Below, piece after piece: positions 1 to 8,440 of a DNA stretch of 34,834 nucleotides (its first letter is position 1; each line of letters opens with the position of its first letter). The translations under genes and the position numbers were made by a program. This DNA is from Phycicoccus flavus (lineage in GTDB: Bacteria; Actinomycetota; Actinomycetes; Actinomycetales; Dermatophilaceae): positions 1 through 34,834 of the forward strand of contig NZ_SAYU02000044.1 of assembly GCF_004025965.2 (NCBI RefSeq). The letters are read 5' to 3'. The notes beneath the pieces were generated by a model. That model was not told the DNA's origin, searched no databases, and worked only from the letters and a program-made list of their open reading frames with translations.

Positions 1-456
1 CTCCCGCGGCTGCAGACGGTGACGGGTCCCCGTCGCGGCGCCGTCCTCACCGGCGCGCTGCACGGCGGCATCCACCTGCCGCTCATCCTCCTCGCGACGA
101 CGTACGACACCGACGGTCCGCGCTGGTCCGCGGCGGTCGGCGCCGTGCTCACCATCACCGGGGCGGGCGTCGTCTACGCCTGGCTGCGCGGCCGGTCCGG
201 CAGCCTCTGGCCCGTGGCGCTGGCCCACGGCACGGCGAACACCGTCTTCGACGTCGCGGCCGTTGCCGTGGTGCCGACGGGGGCGGGAGGGCTCGCCCTC
301 GTCGCCGGCGAGACCGGCGTCGCCACGTGGCTCGTCTGCGGGCTGGCCGCGGCCGTGCTGCTGTCCCGCTCCCCGGTGTGGGACCGACCGGCGGCGCGAC
401 CGTCCCCGGCGCCTGCCGCCGCGGCCGGTTCCGACCGGGCTCCGGCCGGCGTCTGA
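1..456 (+). CDS. CPBP-family intramembrane metalloprotease, C-terminal part
   Basis: The reading frame is open from base 1, so the gene begins left of the window; the GTG at 19 is internal. The visible protein starts LPRLQ, which in CPBP (CAAX-like) proteases directly follows the EExxxR motif, so the catalytic Glu-Glu pair is outside the window. Two later family motifs are visible: GALHGGIHLP, with the His of the second conserved motif, and SLWPVALAHGTANT, with the His/Asn motif. Several hydrophobic helices alternate with these. The last 30 residues are a Pro/Ala-rich tail. CPBP proteins are multi-spanning membrane proteases or putative bacteriocin-immunity proteins. The substrate here is unknown. 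The next gene starts 10 bp downstream and is probably co-transcribed. Confidence 0.8.
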   Translation, partial: LPRLQTVTGPRRGAVLTGALHGGIHLPLILLATTYDTDGPRWSAAVGAVLTITGAGVVYAWLRGRSGSLWPVALAHGTANTVFDVAAVAVVPTGAGGLALVAGETGVATWLVCGLAAAVLLSRSPVWDRPAARPSPAPAAAAGSDRAPAGV

Positions 457-466
457 GGGGGCGGGG

Positions 467-997
467 ATGTCGCTCTCGGACTGCCTCCTGGACCTGCTCC
501 TCGTCGCGGTCGTCGTCCGCCAGGTGCGCGGCCGGCCACTGACGACCCGCACCCTCGTGCTCCCGCTCGTCATCGTCGGCGTGGCCGCGGGCGAGTACCT
601 GCGCTCGGTCCCCACGGCCGGCAACGACCCCTGGCTCGTGGCCGGCGGTGTCGTGGGCGGCGTGCTGCTCGGGACGGCGTGCGCGGCGCTGACCACGGTC
701 GGCCGACGGGCCGACGGCGTCCTCGTGGCGACGACCTCGCTCGCCGGGGCGGCGCTGTGGGTCGTCGGGGTCGGGGCACGCACCGCCTTCGGTGCCGTCG
801 CCGAGCACGGCGGTGGCGCCGCCGTCCTGCAGTTCGACCGCGCCCACGGCCTCACCGGGTTCGACGTGTGGACCGCCGCGCTGATCCTCATGTCGCTGGC
901 CGAGGTCCTCTCGCGCAGCCTCGCGCTGGGTCTGCGCGGTCGGGCGGTCTCGCGCCGGGAGGCACGCGCCGCGGGCCCGGCCGCGCTCACCGGGTGA
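467..997 (+). CDS. Small multi-spanning membrane protein, function unknown
   Basis: The protein has 176 residues. I chose the ATG at 467 because a purine-rich stretch (gagggggcgggg) lies directly before it and the first helix follows at once. The frame is open further upstream, but that stretch is Arg/Pro-rich and overlaps the protease gene. About five hydrophobic segments are visible, near residues 5-18, 28-45, 60-82, 92-112 and 133-155, with a basic cytoplasmic tail. I recognise no catalytic motif and no family. It follows the CPBP gene by 10 bp, which suggests one transcript. Confidence 0.65.
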   Translation: MSLSDCLLDLLLVAVVVRQVRGRPLTTRTLVLPLVIVGVAAGEYLRSVPTAGNDPWLVAGGVVGGVLLGTACAALTTVGRRADGVLVATTSLAGAALWVVGVGARTAFGAVAEHGGGAAVLQFDRAHGLTGFDVWTAALILMSLAEVLSRSLALGLRGRAVSRREARAAGPAALTG

Positions 998-1015
998 GGG
1001 CTCCGTCCCCGTCCG

Positions 1016-1351
1016 CTAGCCCGGCCGGGCGCCGGAGCGCAGGCGGGCACGGACGTCGCGCAACGCCGCGAGGTAGACGAGCAGCGAGAGCCCGACGAGG
1101 GCCGCCCCGACCCAGCCCAGCCCCGGCACCTCGAGGACTCCGAGCAGCCTCGACCCGACGAGGGCGCCGCCCGCGATCCCGATGTTCGTCGAGACGAGCA
1201 CCCCGGCGGCCGAGGTCGACACCCCGAGCCCCCGGCCGATCTCCGGCAGCAGCCCGACCGGCAGCATCTCCGTGCAGATCGCGAAGAACACGCAGGCGGC
1301 GAGGAGAACGAGCGGCGCGCGCCGCGAGTCGGTCACGCCCCATCGTCGCAC
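1016..1351 (-). pseudogene. Remnant of an MFS drug-efflux-type transporter (internally deleted)
   Basis: The 111-residue frame begins like helix 1 of AraJ/CmlA-type MFS transporters: ICTEMLPVGLLPEIGRGLGV, then STSAAGVLVS. It jumps directly into what normally sits about 270 residues later: NIGIAGGALVGSRLL, the helix 11 motif, and PGLGWVGAALVGLSLL, helix 12. Family members have about 400 residues and 12 helices; only about three helices remain. The junction lies after LVS near residue 50 and keeps the frame. The start is GTG at 1351 (or GTG at 1336), with no clear ribosome site. I read this as a deletion relic, although a functional 3-helix product cannot be excluded. It converges on the membrane-protein gene ending at 997 and diverges from the ABC genes. 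Confidence 0.7.
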
Positions 1352-1420
1352 CGGGGCGGACGGCGGCGATCGTCACCGCATCCACACATGTCGCGCACCC
1401 GCCGCCCCCGTCGCAGGCCC

Positions 1421-1426
1421 TAGCGT
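1421..1426 (+). promoter_or_regulatory. -10 box of a leaderless promoter for the ABC transporter
   Basis: TAGCGT fits the actinobacterial TANNNT -10 and ends 8 nt before the ATG at 1435, so the transcript would start at or next to the start codon. No Shine-Dalgarno sequence is present. No good -35 box is visible. Confidence 0.5.
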
Positions 1427-1434
1427 CGGGCCCC

Positions 1435-2364
1435 ATGATCAGCGTGCGGGGACTGACGAAGGACTTCGGCCGGGTGCGGGCGGTCGACGACCTGACCTTC
1501 GACGTCGCGCCGGGGACGGTGACCGGCTTCCTCGGCCCGAACGGCGCGGGCAAGTCGACGACGATGCGGATGCTGCTCGGGCTGGACCGGCCGACCTCGG
1601 GGACGGCGACGGTCGGCGGGCGGCGCTACGCCGAGCACGCCGCGCCGCTGCGCGAGGTCGGGGCGCTGCTCGACGCGTCGGCGGTGCACCCGGGCCGCAC
1701 CGGCCGCACGCACCTGCGGATCGCGGCCCGCACCAACGGGATCCCGCTCGCGCGGGTCGACGAGGTCCTGGACCGGGTCGGGCTGACCGGCGCGGCCGGG
1801 CGCCGGGTCAAGGGGTATTCGCTGGGGATGCGCCAGCGGCTCGGGATCGCCGCGGCCCTGCTCGGCGACCCGCCGGTGCTGCTCTTCGACGAGCCGGTCA
1901 ACGGCCTGGACCTCGAGGGGGTCCGCTGGATCCGGAGCCTGTTCCGCGAGTGCGCCGCCGAGGGGCGCACCGTCCTGGTCTCCAGCCACCTCATGAGCGA
2001 GGTGCAGCTGGTCGCCGACCGGGTCGTCATCATCGGCCGCGGCCGGCTCGTCGCCGACGCCGCGGTGGGGGAGGTAGTCGGGGCCGCCGGGCGCCGGGTG
2101 CGGGTGCGCAGCCCGCGCGCCGACGCGCTGGCGCGGCTGCTGGCGGAACGGGGTGAGGTGACCTCCGCCGGACCGGACGAGCTCGACGTCGTCGGGCTCA
2201 CCGAGGCCGAGGTCGGGACCGCCGCGCACGAGCACGGGCTCCCGGTGCACCACCTCGCCGAGGTCGCCGGGTCGCTGGAGGCCGCGTACTGGTCGCTGAC
2301 CGAGGGCGAGGTCGAGTTCCGTGGCGAGGACGCGGCCGCCCCGGAGCAGGAGGTGGCCGGATGA
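1435..2364 (+). CDS. ABC transporter ATP-binding protein (export type)
   Basis: The protein has 309 residues with one nucleotide-binding domain. Walker A GPNGAGKS is at 34-41, signature SLGMR at 129-133, Walker B VLLFDEP at 148-154, and the switch His is in SSHLMSE. The order, and a C-terminal extension of about 90 residues after the ATPase core, match the CcmA/DrrA/BcrA-type ATPases that pair with one separate membrane protein. It powers transport by the permease encoded next, whose start overlaps its stop codon (ATGA). The substrate cannot be read from sequence; lipids, peptides or antibiotics are usual for the family. The ATG at 1435 appears leaderless. Confidence 0.92.
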   Translation: MISVRGLTKDFGRVRAVDDLTFDVAPGTVTGFLGPNGAGKSTTMRMLLGLDRPTSGTATVGGRRYAEHAAPLREVGALLDASAVHPGRTGRTHLRIAARTNGIPLARVDEVLDRVGLTGAAGRRVKGYSLGMRQRLGIAAALLGDPPVLLFDEPVNGLDLEGVRWIRSLFRECAAEGRTVLVSSHLMSEVQLVADRVVIIGRGRLVADAAVGEVVGAAGRRVRVRSPRADALARLLAERGEVTSAGPDELDVVGLTEAEVGTAAHEHGLPVHHLAEVAGSLEAAYWSLTEGEVEFRGEDAAAPEQEVAG

Positions 2365-3128
2365 CCGTCCTCCGGACCTTCGGCCGGACCGTCGCCGCGG
2401 AGTGGCTGCGCCTGGTGACGGTGCGCTCGACCTGGGTGCTCCTCGTCCTGCTGGCCCTCGCCGTCACCGCGCTGGGCGCGCTGGCGGGGTACGACGCCGC
2501 CCAGGGCGCGGGCTTCGACGCCCCGGCCCGCACGGCATGGGACGACGCCCGCTTCACCCTGCTGTTCCTGCTCTTCGGGCTCGTCGCGCTGTCCTGCGTC
2601 GCCACGGCGTCGGACTACGGCACCGGCGGCATCGTCCCGACGCTGCAGTGGACGCCCCGCCGCGGCGTCCTGCTCGCCGCGCGCACCGTCGTCGTCGCGG
2701 GGGTGTCGGTGCTGGTCGGCATGCTGCTGCTCACCGTCGCCGCCGCGCTGGTCGCCGTGCAGGCGGACGGGTTGGGGCTGTCGCCGGACGTCGGTGCCTC
2801 GACCCTCGGCGACACGGCCCTCGTCGTCGGCAGCGGCACCGTCATGGGGGTGGGGCTCGGGCTGCTCACCCGCAGCACGGCGGGCGCGCTCGTCACCGCC
2901 ATCGGGCTGCTCGTCGTCCTGCCGCTGGTCCTCGGCAACCTGCCCTACGAGACGCTGCGCACGCTCGCCGAGCACCTGCCCGGCACCGGCGCCGTCGTCG
3001 TCGTCTTCGGCGAGGGGCCCTCCCCGGAGACCACCGCCGCGCAGGGGCGGCTCACGCTACTGGCCTGGGCGGCCGGCACGCTGCTGCTCGGCGGTCTGCG
3101 GCTCCTGCGCACCGACGCCACGCGCTGA
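2361..3128 (+). CDS. ABC transporter permease (ABC-2 type)
   Basis: The protein has 255 residues and about six hydrophobic helices. A short cytoplasmic N-terminus is followed by STWVLLVLLALAVTALGAL, then helices near 69-84, 109-133, 152-170, 175-193 and 232-248. This matches the ABC-2 permeases of two-gene exporters. The start overlaps the ATPase stop codon by four bases (ATGA), so translation is coupled. It ends 21 bp from the convergent formate dehydrogenase delta gene. The transported substrate is unknown. Confidence 0.85.
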   Translation: MTVLRTFGRTVAAEWLRLVTVRSTWVLLVLLALAVTALGALAGYDAAQGAGFDAPARTAWDDARFTLLFLLFGLVALSCVATASDYGTGGIVPTLQWTPRRGVLLAARTVVVAGVSVLVGMLLLTVAAALVAVQADGLGLSPDVGASTLGDTALVVGSGTVMGVGLGLLTRSTAGALVTAIGLLVVLPLVLGNLPYETLRTLAEHLPGTGAVVVVFGEGPSPETTAAQGRLTLLAWAAGTLLLGGLRLLRTDATR

Positions 3129-3149
3129 CCGTCCGCGGCCGCGACGGGC

Positions 3150-3404
3150 TCAGCCGCCGGAGGGCTCGCGCACTTCCTCGCGGTCGACGTCGCCCTCGAG
3201 CAGGTCCTGCGAGGCACGCGCCAGCAGCGGGTCCTCGACCTCGCCGGCGCGGACGCGGGCGACGAGGTCGCGGCGCATCCGCGGCTCCCAGAACTTCTTG
3301 ATGTGGGTGGCGATCTCCTCGGCGGCCTTCTCCGGCGGCAGCGCCGCGAAGTTGCGGACGAGGTCGTGGCCGAGGCGGACGACCGGCGGGACGTCGCCGC
3401 TCAC
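3150..3404 (-). CDS. fdsD: NAD-dependent formate dehydrogenase delta subunit (FdsD-like)
   Basis: The protein has 84 residues. The family core is clear: RLGHDLVRNFA near residue 10, then IATHIKKFWEPRMRR at 31-45, the conserved IA-HI-KFW-PRMR signature of FdsD. FdsD is a small non-catalytic subunit needed for assembly or stability of the soluble formate dehydrogenase. The GTG start overlaps the stop of the alpha subunit (GTGA), which fixes the start and couples translation. The acidic C-terminus (GDVDREEVREP) is not part of the core. It is the last gene of the operon. Confidence 0.85.
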   Translation of the reverse strand: MSGDVPPVVRLGHDLVRNFAALPPEKAAEEIATHIKKFWEPRMRRDLVARVRAGEVEDPLLARASQDLLEGDVDREEVREPSGG

Positions 3405-6274
3405 CGGCGGTGCCTCACGCCGGCGCCGGCCGGCATCGGGGTCGACGCCGCCTCCGGGGCCGCACCGGCCCGCGCCCGCGAGGCCTCGGTGACGACGGCG
3501 ACCTGCACGGCCGTCACCTTGTACTCCGGGCAGTTCGTCGCCCAGTCCGAGTTCTCCGTGGTGACGACGTTGGCGCCGGTGACCGGGTGGTGGAACGTCG
3601 TGTAGACGACCCCGGCCGGCATCCGCTCCGACACCACCGCGGTGAGCCGGGTGGCGCCGACCCGCGAGGACAGCTCGACGACGTCGCCGTCGGAGATGCC
3701 GCGCAGCTCGGCGTCGGACGGGTGGATCTCCAGCACGTCCTCCGGGTGCCACGTCGAGTTCGGCGTGCGCCGGGTCTGGGCGCCGACGTTGTACTGCGAC
3801 AGGATCCGCCCGGTGGTGAGCACCAGCGGGAAGCGGCGGTTGGCGCGCTCGGTCGTCGGGACGTACACCGTCGGGGTCAGCTGACCGAGCCCGCGGACGA
3901 ACTCGCCGACGTGCATCGTCGGCGTCCCGTGGGGAGCGGCGTCGGTGACGGGCCACTGCATCGAGCCCTCGGCGTCGAGCCGGGCGAAGGAGACGCCCGC
4001 GAAGGTCGGCGTCGTCGCCGCGATCTCGTCCATGATCTCGGCCGGCGACCCGTACGACATCGGGTAGCCCATCGCCGTTGCGATGTCCCCGACGACCTGC
4101 CACTCGTCCCGGCCGACCCGCGAGGGCATGACCGGGCGCACCCGGTTGAGCCGGCGCTCGGCGTTCGTGAACGTCCCGTCCTTCTCCAGGAACGAGGTCC
4201 CGGGGAGGAAGACGTGGGCGAAGCGCGCGGTCTCGTTGAGGAACAGGTCCTGGACGACGACGAGCTCCATCGAGCGCAGGGCGGCCTCGACGTGCTGGGT
4301 GTTCGGGTCGGACTGCGCGATGTCCTCGCCCTGGACGTAGAGGCCGAGGAACGAGCCGCCGATCGCGGAGTCGAACATGTTGGGGATGCGCAGCCCGGGC
4401 TCGGGCTGGATGGTCACGCCCCACAGCGACTCGTAGATCGCCCGGACCTCCGGCCGCGACACGTGCCGGTAGCCCGGCAGCTCGTGCGGGAAGGAGCCCA
4501 TGTCGCACGAGCCCTGGACGTTGTTCTGCCCGCGCAGCGGGTTCACCCCGACGCCCTCGCGGCCGAGGTTGCCGGTGAGCATCGCGAGGTTGGCCATGCC
4601 CATGACCATCGTCGAGCCCTGGCTGTGCTCGGTGACGCCGAGGCCGTAGTAGATGGCCGAGTTCGGCCCGGCCGCGTACAGCCGCGCCGCCGCCCGCAGG
4701 TCCGCGGCGGGGATGCCGGTCTCGCCCTCGGTGGCCTCGGGCGAGTGCTCGGGCCGGGCGATGAACTCCAGGTAGCCGTCGGCGCCCTCGGTCCGGGAGC
4801 GGACGAACTCCTCGTCGTGCAGGCCCTCGGTGACGATGACGTGCGCCATGGCGTTGACGAACGCGACGTTCGTGCCCGGACGCACCGGGAGGTGGTGGGC
4901 GGCCTCGACGTGCGGGCTGCGCACGAGGTCGATGCGACGCGGGTCGGCGACGATGATCCGGGCGCCGGCCCGCAGCCGCTTCTTCATCCGCGAGGCGAAC
5001 ACGGGGTGGGCGTCGGTCGGGTTGGCGCCGATGAGGAGCATGACGTCGGCCTGCTCGACGGACTTGAAGTCCTGGGTGCCGGCCGAGGTGCCGAAGGCGT
5101 GGTTCAGCCCGTACCCGGTGGGGGAGTGGCAGACCCGCGCGCAGGTGTCGACGTTGTTGTTGCCGAACGCCGCCCGCACCATCTTCTGGACGACGTACAC
5201 CTCCTCGTTCGTGCAGCGCGACGAGCTGATACCGCCGATGGAGCCGACGCCGTACGTCTCCTGGATGGCCCGGAACCCGGTGGCGACCCGCTCGATCGCC
5301 TCGTCCCAGGAGACGACGCGCCACGGGTCGTCGATGGTGTCGCGGACCATCGGCTCGAGCTGCCGGTCGTCGTGGGCGGCGTACCCGTAGGCGAAGCGAC
5401 CCTTGACGCAGGAGTGCCCCTCGTTGGCGCCGCCGTCCTTCCACGGCGTCATCCGCACGACGCGGGTGTCCTCGCCGGAGCCCTGCACCTCGGCCTTGAA
5501 CGAGCAGCCGACGCCGCAGTACGCGCAGGTCGTGACCACCGAGCGGGTCGGCATGCCGAGCTGGACGACCGACTTCTCGGTGAGGGCGTCGGTGGGGCAG
5601 GCCTGCACGCAGGCGCCGCAGGAGACGCACTCCGAGCCGAGGAAGTCGGTGCCGCCGGCGCTGATGCGCGAGTCGAACCCGCGGCCGTCGACGGTGAGGG
5701 CGAAGGTGCCCTGGGTCTCCGAGCACGCCCGCACGCAGCGGGAGCAGACGATGCAGGCCGCGGGGTCGTAGTCGAAGTAGGGGTTGCTGTGGTCGGTGTG
5801 CTCGTCGAGGTGGCTCGCGCCGTCCAGCCCGTAGCGGACCTCGGCGACCCCGGTCTCCCGGGCCCACTTCTGCATCTCGCAGTTGCCGCGGGCGCAGCCG
5901 TCGCAGTCCGTCGGGTGGTCCGAGAGGTAGAGCTCCATGACGCCCCGCCGCAGGTCGCGGACCTGCTCGGTGGTCGTCGAGACGACCATGCCGTCGGTGC
6001 ACGGGGTGGTGCACGACGCGGGTGTGCCCTTGCCGCCCTCGACCTCGACGAGGCACAGCCGGCAGGAGCCGAACGCCTTGAGCGAGTCGGTGGCGCACAG
6101 CTTCGGGATCTCGATCCCGACCTCGGCCGCGGCGCGCAGCACCGAGGTGCCGGCCGGCACGGTGACCTCCCGGCCGTCGATGGACACGGTGGCGGAGTCG
6201 GGCGACTGCACGCGGGGCGTGCCGTAGTCGGTCTCCTCCTCCGCGATGCGGGCGCTCTCGTCGGTCGTCGTCAT
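3401..6274 (-). CDS. fdsA: NAD-dependent formate dehydrogenase alpha (catalytic) subunit
   Basis: This 957-residue cytoplasmic protein oxidises formate to CO2 at a bis-MGD molybdenum (or tungsten) site. Visible in order: a [2Fe-2S] ferredoxin domain (Cys60, 71, 74, 88); the NuoG-type HxxxCxxCxxxxC cluster (His120, Cys124, 127, 132); two [4Fe-4S] sites (Cys174/177/180/184 and Cys216/219/222/226); the molybdopterin-oxidoreductase [4Fe-4S] site CAYCGVGC plus Cys289. The metal ligand Cys382 and its catalytic partner His383 lie in TCARVCHSPT. The ligand is an ordinary Cys, not selenocysteine. The C-terminal MGD-binding domain ends near 930, before a Pro/Ala-rich tail. The start overlaps the beta-subunit stop (ATGA). 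The cluster set and the NuoE/NuoF-like partners identify the soluble NAD-linked type rather than the membrane FdnG type. Confidence 0.93.
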   Translation of the reverse strand: MTTTDESARIAEEETDYGTPRVQSPDSATVSIDGREVTVPAGTSVLRAAAEVGIEIPKLCATDSLKAFGSCRLCLVEVEGGKGTPASCTTPCTDGMVVSTTTEQVRDLRRGVMELYLSDHPTDCDGCARGNCEMQKWARETGVAEVRYGLDGASHLDEHTDHSNPYFDYDPAACIVCSRCVRACSETQGTFALTVDGRGFDSRISAGGTDFLGSECVSCGACVQACPTDALTEKSVVQLGMPTRSVVTTCAYCGVGCSFKAEVQGSGEDTRVVRMTPWKDGGANEGHSCVKGRFAYGYAAHDDRQLEPMVRDTIDDPWRVVSWDEAIERVATGFRAIQETYGVGSIGGISSSRCTNEEVYVVQKMVRAAFGNNNVDTCARVCHSPTGYGLNHAFGTSAGTQDFKSVEQADVMLLIGANPTDAHPVFASRMKKRLRAGARIIVADPRRIDLVRSPHVEAAHHLPVRPGTNVAFVNAMAHVIVTEGLHDEEFVRSRTEGADGYLEFIARPEHSPEATEGETGIPAADLRAAARLYAAGPNSAIYYGLGVTEHSQGSTMVMGMANLAMLTGNLGREGVGVNPLRGQNNVQGSCDMGSFPHELPGYRHVSRPEVRAIYESLWGVTIQPEPGLRIPNMFDSAIGGSFLGLYVQGEDIAQSDPNTQHVEAALRSMELVVVQDLFLNETARFAHVFLPGTSFLEKDGTFTNAERRLNRVRPVMPSRVGRDEWQVVGDIATAMGYPMSYGSPAEIMDEIAATTPTFAGVSFARLDAEGSMQWPVTDAAPHGTPTMHVGEFVRGLGQLTPTVYVPTTERANRRFPLVLTTGRILSQYNVGAQTRRTPNSTWHPEDVLEIHPSDAELRGISDGDVVELSSRVGATRLTAVVSERMPAGVVYTTFHHPVTGANVVTTENSDWATNCPEYKVTAVQVAVVTEASRARAGAAPEAASTPMPAGAGVRHRR

Positions 6275-7851
6275 GGCCGGGCTCCTCCGTCGGTGCTCGT
6301 GGCTGACTCTGGCATGTCGTCGGTGACGGCGTCGGCCTGCGCGGCCGGGACGCCGAAGTCCTCGGGGAAGTGCTCGAGGGCGCTGCGGACGGGCATGGGG
6401 GTGAGCCCGCCCATCGCGCACAGCGAGCCCTTGGTCATCGTCGCGCACAGGTCCTCGAGCAGGACGAGGTTGGCCTCGCGCTGCGTCCCGGCCCGGATGC
6501 GGTCGATGACCTCGACGCCGCGGGTGGAGCCGACCCGGCAGGGCGTGCACTTGCCGCACGACTCCTTGGCGCAGAACTCCATGGCGAAGCGGGCCATGGC
6601 CCCGGCGTCCATCGTGTCGTCGAACACGACGATGCCGCCGTGCCCGACCATGGCCCCGGCCTCGGCGAAGGCCTCGTAGTCCATCGGCAGGTCGAAGCGC
6701 GACGGCGGCAGGTACGCCCCGAGCGGCCCGCCGACCTGGACGGCCTTGACCGGCGCCCCGGACGCCGTGCCGCCGCCGAAGTCCTCGACGAGCTCGCGCA
6801 GCGTGATGCCGAAGTCGGCCTCGACGATCCCGCCCTGCGCGACGTTGCCCCCGAGCTGGAAGACCTGCGTGCCCCGCGACCTCCCCGTGCCGAGCGCGGC
6901 GTAGGCGGCGCCGCCGTCGGCGAGGACCATCGGGACCGCGGACAGGGTGAGGACGTTGTTGACGACCGTCGGCTTCCCGAAGAGCCCCTGGAGGGCGGGG
7001 ATGGGCGGCTTGGCCCGCACCTCCCCGCGGCGGCCCTCGAGCGAGTCGAGCATCGAGGTCTCCTCGCCGCAGATGTACGCGCCCGCCCCGACACGCACGT
7101 CGAGGTCGAAGGCGTGCCCGCTGCCGAGGACCGACGCACCGAGCACGCCGTGGGCGTAGGCGATGTCGATGGCGCGGCGCAGGGTACGGATGGCGTGGGG
7201 GTACTCGCTGCGCAGGTAGACGAAGCCCTCGGTGGCCCCGGTGGCGGCCGCGGCGATGGCCATCCCCTCGATGAGGGTGAACGGGTCGCCCTCGATGAGC
7301 ATCCGGTCGGCGAAGGTGCCGGAGTCGCCCTCGTCGGCGTTGCAGCAGACGAACTTGACGTCGGCCTCGGCGGTGCGGACGGTCTCCCACTTGATGCCGG
7401 CGGGGAAGCCGGCGCCGCCGCGGCCGCGCAGCCCGGAGTCGGTGACCTCCTGGACGACGTCCTCGGCGCTCAGGGTGAGCGCCCGCTCGAGACCGGCGAG
7501 GCCGCCGTGCTCCCGGTAGGCGGCGAGGTCGGTGGGCTCGATGACACCGACCCGGGTGTAGGACACCCGGTGCTGGCGGGCGAGCCACGGGTGCTCGTCG
7601 ACGACGCCGACGCAGCGGCCGCCGTCGTCGAGGTCACCGGCGAGGAGCGCGCCGACGTCGCCGGGCTCGAGGTTCGCGTAGCCGACCCGGCCGCGGTCGG
7701 TCTCGACCTCGACGAGCGGCTCCAGCCACAGCATCCCCCGCGAGCCGTTGCGCCTCACGGTGGCGCCGGCGGCGGCCAGGGCGTCGGCCACGGCGTCCGC
7801 CCCGACCGAGACGGCGGCGGCGTCGCAGGGCACCCAGACGACCGGGCTCAT
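6271..7851 (-). CDS. fdsB: NAD-dependent formate dehydrogenase beta subunit (NuoF-like diaphorase)
   Basis: The protein has 526 residues. After a short degenerate thioredoxin-like region of about 100 residues come the NuoF motifs: FMN-binding GLRGRGGAGFPAGIKWE at 140-156, NADEGDSGTF at 171-180, the NAD-binding GAGAYICGEETSMLDSLEG at 255-273, and the [4Fe-4S] site ESCGKCTPCRVG with Cys432, 435, 438 and a fourth Cys at 478. Electrons from formate pass through the alpha subunit to FMN here and reduce NAD+ to NADH. The start ATG overlaps the gamma-subunit stop, and the stop overlaps the alpha-subunit start, so the three genes are coupled. The usual N-terminal [2Fe-2S] Cys set of some FdsB proteins is absent; only Cys9 and Cys80 occur before residue 160. 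Confidence 0.92.
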   Translation of the reverse strand: MSPVVWVPCDAAAVSVGADAVADALAAAGATVRRNGSRGMLWLEPLVEVETDRGRVGYANLEPGDVGALLAGDLDDGGRCVGVVDEHPWLARQHRVSYTRVGVIEPTDLAAYREHGGLAGLERALTLSAEDVVQEVTDSGLRGRGGAGFPAGIKWETVRTAEADVKFVCCNADEGDSGTFADRMLIEGDPFTLIEGMAIAAAATGATEGFVYLRSEYPHAIRTLRRAIDIAYAHGVLGASVLGSGHAFDLDVRVGAGAYICGEETSMLDSLEGRRGEVRAKPPIPALQGLFGKPTVVNNVLTLSAVPMVLADGGAAYAALGTGRSRGTQVFQLGGNVAQGGIVEADFGITLRELVEDFGGGTASGAPVKAVQVGGPLGAYLPPSRFDLPMDYEAFAEAGAMVGHGGIVVFDDTMDAGAMARFAMEFCAKESCGKCTPCRVGSTRGVEVIDRIRAGTQREANLVLLEDLCATMTKGSLCAMGGLTPMPVRSALEHFPEDFGVPAAQADAVTDDMPESATSTDGGARP

Positions 7852-8333
7852 GCCCGCCACCCCTCGGTGAGGGCGTCGAGGCGCTCGGGGGTGAGGCGTG
7901 CGTGGAGGGCGCCGTCCAGCGTCCCGGACGGGCCGAGGGCGCAGTTGCCGAGGCAGAACACCTCGCCGACCTCGACCTCCGTCGACGCGGCCCAGCGGTC
8001 GGTGGCGGCGGCGTACGTCGTCTCGGCCCCGCGCGCCTGGCAGGCCTCCGCCCGGCACAGCGAGACCCGGTGCGTGGTCGGCGGGGTGCGCCGGAAGTCG
8101 TGGTAGAACCCGACGACACCGACGACGTCGGCGCGGCTGAGGTTGAGGACGTCGGCGATGACGGGGACGTCGTCGTCGTGGACGTAGCCGTGCTCGGCGA
8201 CGACGGCGTGCAGCACCGGCAGGAGCGGACCGCGCATGCCGGCCATCTCCTCGGCGAGCGCGCGGACGGCGGCCGCGCGAGCCGCGTCGGCCGGCGCGGG
8301 AGCGGGGGCGGGGGAGGGGCCTCGCTGGGGCAC
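7848..8333 (-). CDS. fdsG: NAD-dependent formate dehydrogenase gamma subunit (NuoE-like)
   Basis: The protein has 161 residues. An Ala/Pro-rich N-terminus leads into a NuoE fold with a [2Fe-2S] thioredoxin-like domain. The four ligands are Cys93 and Cys98 (SLCRAEACQARG) and Cys127 and Cys131 (VFCLGNCALGP). VVGFYHDFR at 73-81 is also typical. I chose the GTG at 8333 because gaggaagagg lies about 8 nt upstream; the frame is open further, but that part spans the promoter. This is the first gene of the operon. A possible -10 (TACGCT) lies at 8376-8371 and a tandem dyad operator farther upstream. Confidence 0.88.
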   Translation of the reverse strand: MPQRGPSPAPAPAPADAARAAAVRALAEEMAGMRGPLLPVLHAVVAEHGYVHDDDVPVIADVLNLSRADVVGVVGFYHDFRRTPPTTHRVSLCRAEACQARGAETTYAAATDRWAASTEVEVGEVFCLGNCALGPSGTLDGALHARLTPERLDALTEGWRA

Positions 8334-8370
8334 GTCGTCCACCTCTTCCTCGGGGTGTGGGCCTGCGCCG

Positions 8371-8376
8371 AGCGTA
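8371..8376 (-). promoter_or_regulatory. Candidate -10 box of the formate dehydrogenase operon
   Basis: Reading on the minus strand, TACGCT fits TANNNT. It would place the transcript start near 8364, about 30 nt before the fdsG GTG, with the Shine-Dalgarno stretch in between. No good -35 box is seen, which would fit an activator-dependent promoter. Confidence 0.4.
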
Positions 8377-8440
8377 CGGCGTCGACCCGCCTCCCGGCAG
8401 GGTCCGGACGTGCTCGACACTCCGCCCAGCGTGCCGTCTT

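Noticed and set aside
3405-6098. Very long minus-strand frame in front of the fdsD reading frame
   Set aside because: It is the antiphase shadow of fdsA, Arg/Gly/Asp/His-rich without domains. Only its last 84 codons (fdsD) are real.
3410-6679. A 1089-codon plus-strand frame opposite fdsA
   Set aside because: It is very long only because high GC removes stop codons; it has no recognisable domain and the opposite strand encodes clear formate dehydrogenase motifs.
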